A stretch of DNA of 64,000 nucleotides from Leishmania infantum JPCM5 (Eukaryota; Euglenozoa; Kinetoplastea; Trypanosomatida; Trypanosomatidae), in assembly GCF_000002875.2 (NCBI RefSeq), contig NC_009420.2, positions 1,102,467-1,166,466 on the forward strand, written 5' to 3'. Each line of letters starts with the position of its first letter. Within the stretch, counting starts at the first letter, position 1. The notes under the pieces were generated by a model. The model saw only the letters and a list, made by a program, of their open reading frames with translations. It had not been told where the DNA came from and searched no databases. The translations under genes were made by a program, and so were the position numbers. Below are positions 19,363 through 29,198 of the stretch, piece after piece.

Positions 19363-21204
19363 CTACGAAGCTGCTTTCAAAGCCTTGCGGCACTGCTTCA
19401 CGAAGCGAGCATAGCGAAGGTGTACCATGGTCGCCAGCACCACCGCAAAGGCTGCCGTGCACGTGACGACGATGATGGGTGTCTGAACGCACGCATGGGA
19501 CGTGCAGCCCTGCTCCACCGTGTGGCCCATCTTTTCGCGCTCCTTGTCCACGGTGAGGCCGAAGAGGAAGCGATTGAAGCAGATGACGCCAATGACGTTG
19601 GTGAAGAAGCTCATGTTGTACAGGATGCCGTGGTGATCAGCGAAGATGCAGGGGAAGATGAGCGCGCGCACGCCGTTGAAGACGCCCTCTTCGAAGTAGA
19701 CGAGGATGTACGGAAGGAGGAGAGCGTCACCAGGAAGAACAAGGATCAGAATGCCGGCGATTGTGGCAATGATCGGGGCGACAGGCAGGGCGATCGTCAC
19801 AAGCACCTTGCGGTTCTTCGGGTCCTGGTGCTGCACGTACGCCTCGAACAGACCCATCGAGATGCGACCCACGGCGCTGCCCACACCGAGGAGGGCCGTG
19901 TAGAGAGAGCCCAGCTCCGCGGTACGCGGGCGACCTGTGCGAGCGACGTAGATGGTGCTGCCGTTGTACGTAACGATCGTACCGAGGACACCCTGGCAGA
20001 CAAACGCAATGAGGATGAGCCAAATGTCAGGGCGCATGAGCGTCTCCCAGATCGTGCCACCATAGCGAGGGTCCTGCGGACCATCCTCGATGACGGCCTC
20101 GACGCCAACAAGAGACTGCTTGCGCGCCGCATCATCGTCGCTGACGGGAGAAGTGCTGAGGGGCTTGTTGCTGGTCTCCAGCGGCTCCACGGAAGTCAGG
20201 ACATTCGGCTTGCTGCCCTCGGTGTCGTCGAAGGTGCTGCTCTGCTGCTCCGCCGGCTCGCTCACACCGCCCAGCCAGGGAATCGGCAGCGCCATCACCC
20301 AGAAGGACATGCACAGCACCACCGTGATGCCACCCACTACCGCCTTGCCACCGCGTGACACCTTCGTGTACGCCAGTATCGGGGCCGTGATGGCAAAGAA
20401 AATGACGAGGCAGGCCACGATGACGTAGCCGTACGCAATGCGGCGCAACGGAACGAACTTCTTCGCGTAGATGCCCTTCAGCGACGTCAGGGCGGCAATC
20501 TGCTCCTCTGTCTTGTTGCGGGCGCGCCACCAGTTCACAAAATACGGAGGCAGTGCAATGAGAAGCATCGCCATCAGCGCGACAACCACCGTGAGGACCA
20601 TGATGAGGTAGATGAAGCCGCTGATGTTGTTCGAGAAGAAGCCGCGATTGATGGAGGAGATGACGGAGCTGCCCAGACCCGTCATCACCTTGGCCAGCCC
20701 GATGACAGGACCACGGTTTCGTGGGAACAGCTCCACCAGCGTGACAATCGACGCGGCGTCGAAGAGACCACTGCACGTGTTCATGAAGGCGTAGAAGATG
20801 GAGATGGTCACGGTGTTGCCCTTGATTTTTCCGTCGAAGACGAGCCCGAGGCCAAGGCAGCCGATGAACCCCATCATACCGGCAATCACAAGCAGTGGCA
20901 GGGGGCCGATATGATCGTACAGCACACCATACGGAATGACAAAGTAGCAGAACACGACACCGACCGTGCTGATCGTGGAGAGATCACCATCGGAGAGATG
21001 GAAGCGGCTTTGGAACTCCTCACTGAAGAGGTCGAAGGCGAACACAAGCGAGACGCAGATGCTGCAGAACAGCACGCACACCAGCGCGCGGAAGCGCTTA
21101 ACCTCATCAATCACGTGCAACCCGCACGCCTCCCGGTGGGAGACGTACTTGGTTTGACTGAAGGTGTGCTTGAAACTGTCGAACATCTTCGCAGGAGGTA
21201 CCAT
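19363..21204 (-). CDS. Major facilitator superfamily transporter, nodulin-like type
   Basis: 613 residues from the ATG at 21204 (MVPPAKMFDSFK). An alternative ATG six codons on (MFDSFKHTF) is equally possible; the longer frame to 21339 adds a low-complexity leader. The N-terminal tail is followed by about 12 hydrophobic segments. Segments 1 and 2 include ALVCVLFCSICVSLVFAFDL and VFCYFVIPYGVLYDHIG; the latter carries the G-x-x-Y-D-x-x-G loop typical of the nodulin-like branch. Then come PLLVIAGMMGFIGCLGLGL and FYAFMNTCSGLFDAASIVTL with LFPRNRGPVIGLAKVMTGLG, another branch hallmark. A long cytoplasmic loop rich in Ser, Glu and Asp (EPAEQQSSTFDDTEGSK onward) precedes the last third. It is an integral membrane transporter of unknown substrate. 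The family call is strong. Confidence 0.88.
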   Translation of the reverse strand: MVPPAKMFDSFKHTFSQTKYVSHREACGLHVIDEVKRFRALVCVLFCSICVSLVFAFDLFSEEFQSRFHLSDGDLSTISTVGVVFCYFVIPYGVLYDHIGPLPLLVIAGMMGFIGCLGLGLVFDGKIKGNTVTISIFYAFMNTCSGLFDAASIVTLVELFPRNRGPVIGLAKVMTGLGSSVISSINRGFFSNNISGFIYLIMVLTVVVALMAMLLIALPPYFVNWWRARNKTEEQIAALTSLKGIYAKKFVPLRRIAYGYVIVACLVIFFAITAPILAYTKVSRGGKAVVGGITVVLCMSFWVMALPIPWLGGVSEPAEQQSSTFDDTEGSKPNVLTSVEPLETSNKPLSTSPVSDDDAARKQSLVGVEAVIEDGPQDPRYGGTIWETLMRPDIWLILIAFVCQGVLGTIVTYNGSTIYVARTGRPRTAELGSLYTALLGVGSAVGRISMGLFEAYVQHQDPKNRKVLVTIALPVAPIIATIAGILILVLPGDALLLPYILVYFEEGVFNGVRALIFPCIFADHHGILYNMSFFTNVIGVICFNRFLFGLTVDKEREKMGHTVEQGCTSHACVQTPIIVVTCTAAFAVVLATMVHLRYARFVKQCRKALKAAS

Positions 21205-22186
21205 TGCATGTACGGTCCAGTGCAGCGGAAGGATGTTCGCCAGCCAAGTAAGTCGCAGAGAGAAGGAAGGTGTGAGAGCGGGATATGCTTGTGCGTGTGT
21301 GTGTTCTTTCGGTTTGGACTGGAAACCTAGCAACGGCAATGTATCCTATCACTGACTACAAACACCGGAAGACTGGAAACACCCCAAAGGAGTGTATATA
21401 CGTATATGTATAACCGACTGTGTCGGATAAAACGAAAGCAACACGATACGTCGGTGATACGATCGAAAGAAAGGGGTGGAGACAAGAGAGCCAAATAAAC
21501 AACAACAAAAAAGGAGGGCGCAGACGTATCCACAAGAACCACCACCACAAAACCAAAACAAGAGTAAAGGAAACGAATAGCGTCTTTGTGTGTGTGTGTG
21601 TGTGAAGTGACACAAGAAAGATACTGCTGCTCTGCGTTGTGGGTCTTTGTGGCAACGCCGTACACGGGCAAGGTGGTAATGGTTGTCACACAGGCGCGTG
21701 TGTGCGTGTTCGAGATGGTAATGATGGCGAGGGAGGGGAGAGACCGTGTGCACGTGTATGCGTGTGTGTGGAAGTTAGCGTAGGGAGAGAAAAAAAAGGC
21801 AACATATGCGCCCGCAAGCGAAGCAAGGCGCACATCACCAGAGGGATGAGTTAGACGGGTGGGAGGGGCGAGGGGAAGCGAGTGGCGAACACAGGATACG
21901 TGCGAGACACATATGCCTGGCTCTCTCTTCGACGCCACCCTCGTAAATGTACCATCCTTTGCATATGCATCTACACATATTCTTGCTCGACTTACCGTAG
22001 CGTCCAGTAAAGCAGTGTCAACAAAGATCATGAAGAGACAAACAACATCGAAAACACTGCGGGCATACACACAGACGCTGGATTTCAACCAAGTGCACAA
22101 TCGAATCGTTGCACGACCGCAACGCGGTACGGTTTCTGATTCTGTTGAGACCGTTCTTCGAACACCGACGCGGAACGCTGACGAGA
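21205..22186. other. Spacer upstream of the MFS gene
   Basis: It contains a (TG)n tract at 21587-21603 and A/G-rich plus-strand sequence. The 301-residue minus frame 21327-22232 is Cys/Ser/Thr/Val-rich without motifs and covers this microsatellite, so it is treated as UTR. Confidence 0.45.
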
Positions 22187-22447
22187 TCACGGCTGACGCC
22201 AATGGTTGTCCTGCGCCACCACGTCGTTCCAACCGGGCGATGTGTCACCGGCACAGCGCAGCATCACGACCCGCCCAGGGAACAAGGAAACGCGAACAAC
22301 CTCAGCCGCATTCGGATCGACTGCGCTGCTGACAGCAGCTTGCTTGGCACTGAGTGTGACGCGCTGCCCCGTAATTGTAGAGCTTGAAGCGCTCTCTGGC
22401 TGCGGCGCGGCCCCAGGTGTGAGGGAGGAGGAGAAGGATGCTTGCAT
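22187..22447 (-). CDS. Possible small protein, 86 residues, unknown
   Basis: An ATG at 22447 opens a frame starting MQASFSSSLTPGAAPQPE and ending in RVSLFPGRVVMLRCAGDTS then PGWNDVVAQDNHWRQP. The last 45 codons use mostly G/C third positions like the real genes nearby, and the C-terminal half looks like a compact beta-rich segment after a Ser/Ala/Pro-rich leader. The frame remains open upstream to 22561. No homologous family was recognised and no convincing splice acceptor precedes the ATG. It sits in a 2.4 kb gap between the transporter and the secreted cysteine-rich protein. It could be a small gene or a chance frame within a UTR. Confidence 0.35.
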   Translation of the reverse strand: MQASFSSSLTPGAAPQPESASSSTITGQRVTLSAKQAAVSSAVDPNAAEVVRVSLFPGRVVMLRCAGDTSPGWNDVVAQDNHWRQP

Positions 22448-22806
22448 TGATGAAAAAGGGGAGGTGGACGATGCGTGAGGTGTGCCAATGCACGAGGTGA
22501 AAAGAAGACACGGGGAAGTGGTTCGTTTTCGTTTTTTTCCTGCATATCTCCAGTGCTTCACACCCTCCTTAGTAGCAGCACGATGGTGGCTTACTACTTC
22601 AGAGGGCTATGCTGGGTGGGGGCGGGGGCAGCCACGATGCGCACTGCAGCACAAACTCCTCCTCGCGTACAAAATGCACACAAAGACACATTCCAAAAAA
22701 AAGTGATGAAATGAGACAGAGGCGATGGGCAGGGAGAGGAAAAAGTACACGGGAGAGCGGCGGTAAGAGCACGAGATGAGGGCTCCTTTTTATCGTCTGC
22801 TTCTTT
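22448..22806. other. Spacer between the small frame and SIDER copy 3
   Basis: Non-coding, A/G-rich on the plus strand near 22690-22760. Nothing else was recognised. Confidence 0.4.
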
Positions 22807-23251
22807 TGCAGCGTGTCCACTCTCTGCCAATACAACATGAGTCGGGCTCCACTCTATCCCCTGTCTGTCACAGGCCCCATCGCCTGGCGCACTGCAGCGG
22901 GAGACACACACTCGCTAGTGCAATGCCGGCCCAGTCATCGGAGCACGGCCTCTGCCTCAGACTCTACCCACCCACCCCCGCCTCGCGGGCCGCCACCTGG
23001 CGCATCACACGGAGTGGCTCAGGCTCCCCACCACCAGTAGGCAGTGCGAGGGCCAGGTGGGGTACGTTAGAGTCACGCCGACACCTTGCTTAACATATGG
23101 ATGACACAAATGTGTGCACTGTCGCCGCGCGCACCGACGCGGCGCCATCCAGGGCCTGGCCGCGGACATCCGCAGCGATAATTCGCTCGGACTTCCCTGC
23201 GCCGGTATGCATGTGACCCGGTCACCACGCTGAGGTGTCCCCCGTCATTAG
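22807..23251 (-). mobile_element. SIDER-type retroposon, copy 3 (about 445 bp)
   Basis: Nearly identical to copies 1 and 2; it shares with copy 4 a CATGTGACCC variant where copies 1 and 2 have CACGTGACCC. The 5' signature is at the right end and a short T run (plus strand) at the left. It begins 371 bases after the stop codon of the secreted cysteine-rich gene, in the same orientation, so it is expected to be part of that 3' UTR. Confidence 0.85.
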
Positions 23252-23621
23252 GGATCAGATGAAGATGAGAAAGAAAAACAAAACGAATACACCATGCTAC
23301 ATACATGTGAAAGGTATGTAAACAAACCACGTGTCCATGACTCTCCTCCCATCGAAAAGGAGAGACAGAGCGCCGCGGGGGCTTGAGGTCTTTCACGAAT
23401 GGTAGAGGCAAAGATACATTTTTCGCCCACCGCTTGTGCTGGTGCTGGTAGTGCACCACCTCGAAGTCTGTTTAGTTGCTTATGTTGCTGGCCAACTGTC
23501 AGCCCAAACGGAGAGGCCGCAATTCTGTGCATTACATATACGTAGACACATACACATACACTCCACACATGCGCACCACGAGAAAGAGAAAGGTTCGACA
23601 GATGGCGCGTAAAACACACGC

Positions 23622-23969
23622 TCAAATGTCCTCTTCACCGTCGTCGTAAGTGTCCCACTCAGCTTCCATACTGCAGAATGTACAACCAGCCGCGTCCGCC
23701 AAGCGGCAGCACGTACAACCCTTCGCGCCGTTGCAGTTAATCTCACCTGCGTTGCTGAAGCAGGTGCCGCTCTCCATTGTAGCGTGACACAGGTAGGGGT
23801 ATCCGCGTTCCTGGCAGTAGGAGCAGCTGAGCTTTAGCTCCTCCGCGGCGACGGCGGGAGAAGAGGCGATGCACGCGAGGCAGAGCATAAGCAAAAGGAG
23901 GAGGGGGAGCAATGCCACTGCCCCGCCCACATTCCCGCGGCGCGACGGAATAGACACCACCGGTGCCAT
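23622..23969 (-). CDS. Small secreted cysteine-rich protein
   Basis: 115 residues from the ATG at 23969 (MAPVVSIPSRRGNVGG). A basic n-region is followed by a strong hydrophobic core (AVALLPLLLLLMLCLACIA) and a small-residue cleavage region (SSPAVAAEE), a clear signal peptide with likely cleavage near residue 42. The mature part is only about 70 residues and has ten cysteines in the order CxxC, C, C, C, CxCC, CxxC, an even number suiting five disulfides or a small metal-binding fold. It ends in an acidic tail (WDTYDDGEEDI). No transmembrane anchor or GPI signal is visible at the C-terminus. Function is unknown; it may be secreted or lumenal. A SIDER copy lies 371 bases downstream. The gene is likely real because the signal peptide and cysteine spacing are coherent; the longer frame to 24089 adds an unremarkable leader. 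Confidence 0.75.
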   Translation of the reverse strand: MAPVVSIPSRRGNVGGAVALLPLLLLLMLCLACIASSPAVAAEELKLSCSYCQERGYPYLCHATMESGTCFSNAGEINCNGAKGCTCCRLADAAGCTFCSMEAEWDTYDDGEEDI

Positions 23970-25376
23970 AGAGAAATAACGACGGTAATGAACAGTGCTT
24001 CTCACGCGCGAAACAGCAAGAAAGGTGCCAATGCAAATAGTGATGTTAGTGTTCCGGAGTTGTGGCTGATATGGCCCGAATTCTCCCACGAACGAAAACG
24101 CTCAGCGCGCACTTGTGATTTCCTCCGTCGGGCACCTCAAATTCGCCAGCCAGCAGCCATGTAGGTGTCTGTGTGTATGGGAATCAAGGGTGTGTCAGCG
24201 TTTGAGTTCAGAGGAGATCCACCACCAGTCCACATACGCAAAAGGCAAAAAAAGGGGCATGAGAGAAGTCGACAGAGAGAATAGAGGCAAAACTTGACAT
24301 CATCGAACGGGATCAGGCAACGACTCATCATCTTTGCCTCGGTTTGCAGCACCGTAACGTGCTGATAATGAGCGGGCGCCACGCTGGGATTGCTCCACAA
24401 CGCTCCAATTACCTCCCACATCGGTGCACATCCTTGAGAGAAGACGAAATCGCGCGCCTGAAATTCACATCTCGTTTCTTTTTTTTTTTATGCGCTGTGA
24501 CAGCGAATGCCGTCACTGAAGCGCATACACACACAGACGCACACACAGACACACGCAAAAAAAAAGTCCTCACTCCCCTTCAACGCGTCTCCCTTCTTTG
24601 CATACCACTTGCGGTTCCTCCGCTGGCGTAATTTACAATGTCGTTCGCGCGTGAATTGGTCCCGCGATCCCAAGTGGAACTGACGCAGAAAGGAGCCAAA
24701 AGCAAAGACAACATGCCTTCATTTAGAAAGACACACACGCACACACAAAGAAAATGACTATGTACTGAACAATCGATGGGTTTCGGCCGCCATTACCACC
24801 ATTATATTTGCACATTTAGGGAGGAGGAGGGCGTGGTGGTGGGGCAGGCGAAGCACAGCGAGTTCGGCAGTGCTGAAAACAACACCGGACACACCCACCC
24901 ACACGCAGGCAGAGATGGGAGAGGAGCCGGCGATACGGCACCTTCCCCCAGCCTCGGCCCTTGCTTGCCATGGCCAACACCCCCTCCCCCATAACCTCAA
25001 CGCACACGCTCCGGTGTTTTCCTCCCCTTTCCCCCTCATGTGGGCACACCTTTCCTAGTGTACATATACGAGAGGGGCGCTCACGTGTGTATGGACGCGC
25101 TGAGATTCATAAAGGGAAAAGAAGTAATGATATCCACAACACCCAAGCCACAGTTGTGTGGCACCGCAACATACAGTCCACGGCAGAGAGTGAGAGAGCT
25201 GCGAACGCGACCCCACGGGAGGTGTGCTCGAAAAAAAGATGACGGCGTCCACGGGGCTAGATGCGGCAGAAACGCTCTTGAAGCCTTCGCAGCTGACAGG
25301 AGTGGTGTGCCTTCATCTGCTCTCTCTTTCCCTCGAAACCGAGTCATCACCATCACTCACATGCACCAGCACGACT
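23970..25376. other. 1.4 kb spacer
   Basis: It includes the 5' region of the cysteine-rich gene and the 3' UTR of the Arg/Ser/His-rich gene. Short CA-rich and A-rich runs are near 24526-24570 and 24730-24750. The minus frames 24137-24421, 24758-25039 and 25081-25356 have no motifs and are rejected. Confidence 0.45.
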
Positions 25377-27617
25377 TCACGGCACAATCACCAAAGATCC
25401 GTCCGCTTGGTACGCTTGGCGCTCCAACTGCGAAGCAGCCACCTGTACCGCTTCTGCTAGACCACCCTCTGCTGATAACAGCGCCTGGAGTGCTTTGGCG
25501 CACTTATCATTAAACCGCCGCACGGCTTCCCGCTGGAGCACAACAAGCTCGTGCTGCACCGTCGGGTCATCGCTGTGGCCCAGCGCCGCCGCAGCACCGC
25601 CAATCTCCGCCTCTACATCATCGCCGTAGAGCAGCTCTGCAAAGGCTTCTTCGTCGTGGTCGAAAACGGCCGCGCGCAGAATGTCAAGGTGCTGGTCGCT
25701 AAGGCTGTCGGCGAGGTCGACGTTGTACTGGCATAGACTGGCGGTGCTGTCGAACGTGTTGCCGTCCAAGAAGGACATGAAGGATAAGATCGGGTAATCA
25801 ATTCCCTCCTCGCGAGAGCTGCTGACGGAGTCCATCAGTGCCCTGAACAGGTCTGGGTCCGGGGCTGGGGCGCGAGGAGCAGCGGCTGGAGCCGTCGGCC
25901 GACGAAGATGCCACTGGCTGCTGCGGTGCCGCTTCTCACGGGTTGGGGGCGATACCTGCTCGGATGCACGATGAGACCGCTCCGAGGACGCCGTCGGCGG
26001 AATCGCCTCACCCGCGTCCTGGCGGCTTGTCACCTGCACAGCTGCGTGGGTCTCCCCGCGCGTGTGCCGGCGCGAGCCGGTGGACGAGGTGCGATGCCGA
26101 CATGCGCTGCCAGCGGGTGAGGTGGAGCCGAGGTACTCCTTACGCGCACTGTGCCGAGTTGCACGCGAGCGTGCGACATCTTCTACTTGCTGAAGCTCCC
26201 GCTCACGGACTTTCTTCACCTCGTCCTTCATGCTCTGTAACCAGTGGCGGGTGGAGTCGATGCGCTGCATGATCTGCTGTCCTCGTGGGCTGGGAATCAC
26301 CACCGGCGGGCCGTTGTCGTAGGGCCGGCGAGGGGAGTGAGCTGTGTTGGAGCAGGAGTGCGACCATCCGTTAGCCGGCACCTGGCACGCTGAGTGCACG
26401 CTGATCACCTCAATGTGGGAGCCAGAGCGAGGGCGGCCAGTCGTGTGGCTGTCGGCTGCGGAGCGGATATACGTGGACCCGGTTAGGGGCGGCGGCGCCG
26501 TGTACGGGTCCTCTGCTAGTGGGCGGAAGAGGGACGTGTGACGAGGGTGACGGCTTCCCTCATCCACGGAGTTAGGAGTCGAGGTGCGATGATGGCGATG
26601 GCGCCGCTTGGAATGGTGCCTAGACTCCGGCCGAGAGCTACGACTGCGGTGTACACTGGTATGCCGACGCGGGCTGCGAGCTTCCTTCTCTGCGCTTCCG
26701 CCCGCTTTCGCTCGACTGTGCCGGCGAGAGCGGTGCGGTGTCGCCTCACGCTTGGCAGCCACCTCGGCTTGACGGGAACTGCGGTACCGCAGCGCATCGT
26801 GCCGGTGTGCTGCCTCCGTTGCTGGTGCAGGCGCTGTCGAACTTGTCGTGTGTGAGTGGCGGTGGCACCGGACACTGCCTTGGGAGCTACGCGCATGCGG
26901 CTCGGTGGATGCATGCCGTGACTTACGTGAGGAGGATGGGGCGCGGCGCTCGGGGTGAATAGGCGACTCTTTTGATGTGTGAGAGCGGTGCGGGCTTGCG
27001 GAAGAGCGACGGTGACGTTGGCGAGGACTGCGCGCCACGCTGTCATAGCCAACGTGCGACGGCTCGTGTTGGCGTCGGCTACGACGAGGTGTGCCGTCAG
27101 TGGAGGTGCGAGCAGAGCGACGCGGAGACGCTCGTTTACCATCCCCAACAGCTACGGGGGCAGTCCTCAAAGCAGGATACACCGATGCGGCATGACGAGA
27201 GGACGAGCGACGTCTGTGCGGCGTCGAGCGGCGACGGGGACTCGTTAACGCTACAGCTCGTCGGTGGCAGACCCTTTCTCCGCCGTTGCCCCCGTTGTAG
27301 TGACATGTTGGCGAGCTGCGGCGGCGCGGTGGCTGTGTGCTCTGCCGACGCAGAGGCGGCACTCCGTCCTCTGGCGCGTGGTCATCCTTGAGGTACTGAT
27401 GCAGCTCTCGCGAGACGTGACTAAGTCCTTTGCGCTGCTTCGACGCGCTGCTGGGTCGGTGCGGTTTCTGCTGCGGGGACGAATGGTGCCAATGAAGCGT
27501 TGAGTGTGACGTGCGCTCATCTCTCGGCTGCATGTAGTCCTCGTCTTCATAGTAGCGCCGGCGCGAGGACGACTGAGGCCGGTCGCGATGTTGGGAGCTT
27601 GCACGACGTGCGGACAT
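25377..27617 (-). CDS. Arg/Ser/His-rich disordered protein with conserved-looking C-terminal helical region
   Basis: 746 residues from the ATG at 27617 (MSARRASSQHRDRPQSSSRR). Residues 1 to about 590 are a low-complexity, very basic stretch of Arg, Ser, His, Pro and Thr with many RRxS/RHSR motifs, likely disordered and heavily phosphorylated, resembling SR-type proteins without an RRM. A short helical segment (GQQIMQRIDSTRHWLQSM) lies near residue 450. The last 150 residues are acidic and ordered (MDSVSSSREEGIDYPILSFM; then helices ending in QLERQAYQADGSLVIVP). A pyrimidine tract at 27714-27745 followed by an AG (plus-strand CT at 27712-27713) gives a 5' UTR of about 94 bases without an upstream ATG, supporting this start. 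A cytoskeletal, RNA-binding or nuclear role is possible; I do not assign one. Confidence 0.75.
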   Translation of the reverse strand: MSARRASSQHRDRPQSSSRRRYYEDEDYMQPRDERTSHSTLHWHHSSPQQKPHRPSSASKQRKGLSHVSRELHQYLKDDHAPEDGVPPLRRQSTQPPRRRSSPTCHYNGGNGGERVCHRRAVALTSPRRRSTPHRRRSSSRHAASVYPALRTAPVAVGDGKRASPRRSARTSTDGTPRRSRRQHEPSHVGYDSVARSPRQRHRRSSASPHRSHTSKESPIHPERRAPSSSRKSRHASTEPHARSSQGSVRCHRHSHTTSSTAPAPATEAAHRHDALRYRSSRQAEVAAKREATPHRSRRHSRAKAGGSAEKEARSPRRHTSVHRSRSSRPESRHHSKRRHRHHRTSTPNSVDEGSRHPRHTSLFRPLAEDPYTAPPPLTGSTYIRSAADSHTTGRPRSGSHIEVISVHSACQVPANGWSHSCSNTAHSPRRPYDNGPPVVIPSPRGQQIMQRIDSTRHWLQSMKDEVKKVRERELQQVEDVARSRATRHSARKEYLGSTSPAGSACRHRTSSTGSRRHTRGETHAAVQVTSRQDAGEAIPPTASSERSHRASEQVSPPTREKRHRSSQWHLRRPTAPAAAPRAPAPDPDLFRALMDSVSSSREEGIDYPILSFMSFLDGNTFDSTASLCQYNVDLADSLSDQHLDILRAAVFDHDEEAFAELLYGDDVEAEIGGAAAALGHSDDPTVQHELVVLQREAVRRFNDKCAKALQALLSAEGGLAEAVQVAASQLERQAYQADGSLVIVP

Positions 27618-29198
27618 GGTATGCGAGTTACTTGCGTCTGTGCGTGTGATGGCTCCGTGAGACTAATCTCCACAACACGCGGATGATGCCGCGAAGGAAA
27701 CACACACACTCCTCAGAGAAAAAAACGAAAAAACAAAGAAAACGCGGCCCACTGCAGTCCTCCCGTAACACAGTCAGACTCGCCACTCCACAACTCACCA
27801 GAAGAACAACGAAAACCAGAGAAAGGCCGGTGAGACGGGCTTCGAAGGAAATGACGCTCGTAGAGCAGAGGATATGCAAGAGAGGGGGGGGAGGGAGCGT
27901 CGCGAACCAGGACGACGCCAACACATCACAGAGCAGGGAGAGAGAGTTACAGAGACAGAGAACAATGAAGATGACGCAAGAAGAATACGGGAGCGAATGT
28001 AGAGGAAGAGGAGAGGGGTACGACAGCGAAAACAAGAGAGAGATCCGTCACCATGAATGCTACAGGCAGGCTAACACAATGAGGCGCAAATGAAGTGAAA
28101 GAGGGGAGAAGAAATACACAGAGAAAAGGAGACCAGCCAAGAAACAGAAACCAGCCAACAAAATCAAACACCTTTAGAATGTGTGTGTGCGTGCGGCAAT
28201 TGAAAGAGGACGAGACGATGTCGGGAATCGGGCGTGGGTGGCGGTGTAAGATGGTGGAGATCGAAGCCGCAGCTGGATGCGGCCGTATATAGCCTTCCGT
28301 TATGTATGTCGTACGTTTTAGCCCCCCCTCCTCTCTACTTCTTTGCAGCGATAGCCGAGAGACGATGTGTGCTTGTACGTATGTATGCGTGTCTGCGGGC
28401 ACGATGCAGAGAAACGCGATTTGATCTGCTCTACAAGAACGAAAGGAAGACACATACAGTCACTCACAGGCAATATGGCCAGAGCGATAGGGCAACGGGA
28501 GAGGAACAGCCCGTGGGTAGGGCGGGGGTGGTGGGCGCACCAATGCCAATGTGTGCACTCCGGTGAGTATGTGCGTGCAAGGGATACAAATGCCCACCCC
28601 TCCTTTTGTCTTCACCCAAGGATTGAGCTGGTCAACTGTCGCGTTCTCTCGCTGTCCCTTTCGTAGGTAATCCACTCGTGTGCTGTCGCCGTCGTGCCAG
28701 ACCTGAACAAGCACGACAAGAGCAACCAGCAACAACAACTGCAGAGCAAAGAGAGATGGCGGGCGAGGAGGATAGTGGAGTAGAGAGGGGGTTGAGGAGT
28801 GAAGGTGTGTGTGTGTGTGTGGGAGGCAAGGACACAAGCAGAGAGAGAGAGTGAGTGAGTGATTGAGGAAGAGAAATATTTTTAGTCACGTGATGACGGG
28901 GAGGGGGCACGCAGAGTGCCAAGGCCAAGCGAGGGCACCTCCGTGAGGGTTTCTATATGTGACCAGTGATGGGCGCACGGTTTCGGCTCCTCTCTGTCCT
29001 TCTTTCGGCGCGTGTGGAGGAGTCCAAAAGGAAAAGAGATCCCGTGGCGCAGCGGCTGCAAATACCGTGACTAAAATCACACTGGGGATGTTTCCGGTTC
29101 GTGGGATGGCAGAAGCTGAATACAAAACAAAATGCAGCAGTAGACCGTAGCAGAACGCGATTGCACGCAAACAAACGCGGACATTCAAAAAAGGGGAC
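27618..29198. other. 1.6 kb spacer
   Basis: A/G-rich plus-strand DNA with a (TG)n/(GA)n patch at 28803-28860. It contains the splice tract for the upstream-labelled gene (27712-27745) and the presumed 3' UTR of SPO11. No gene is supported; minus frames such as 27947-28453 are low-complexity. Confidence 0.45.
27712..27745 (-). promoter_or_regulatory. Putative spliced-leader acceptor for the Arg/Ser/His-rich gene
   Basis: Read on the minus strand, a T/C-rich tract of about 30 bases (plus 27714-27745) ends in CTCTGAG. The AG corresponds to plus 27712-27713, 94 bases upstream of the ATG. Confidence 0.5.

Noticed and set aside
19345..20358. 337-codon plus-strand frame opposite the MFS transporter.
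   Set aside because: Antisense shadow; the minus strand encodes a complete recognisable transporter.
21327..22232. 301-codon minus-strand frame upstream of the transporter.
   Set aside because: Low-complexity, crosses a microsatellite and lies where UTR is expected.
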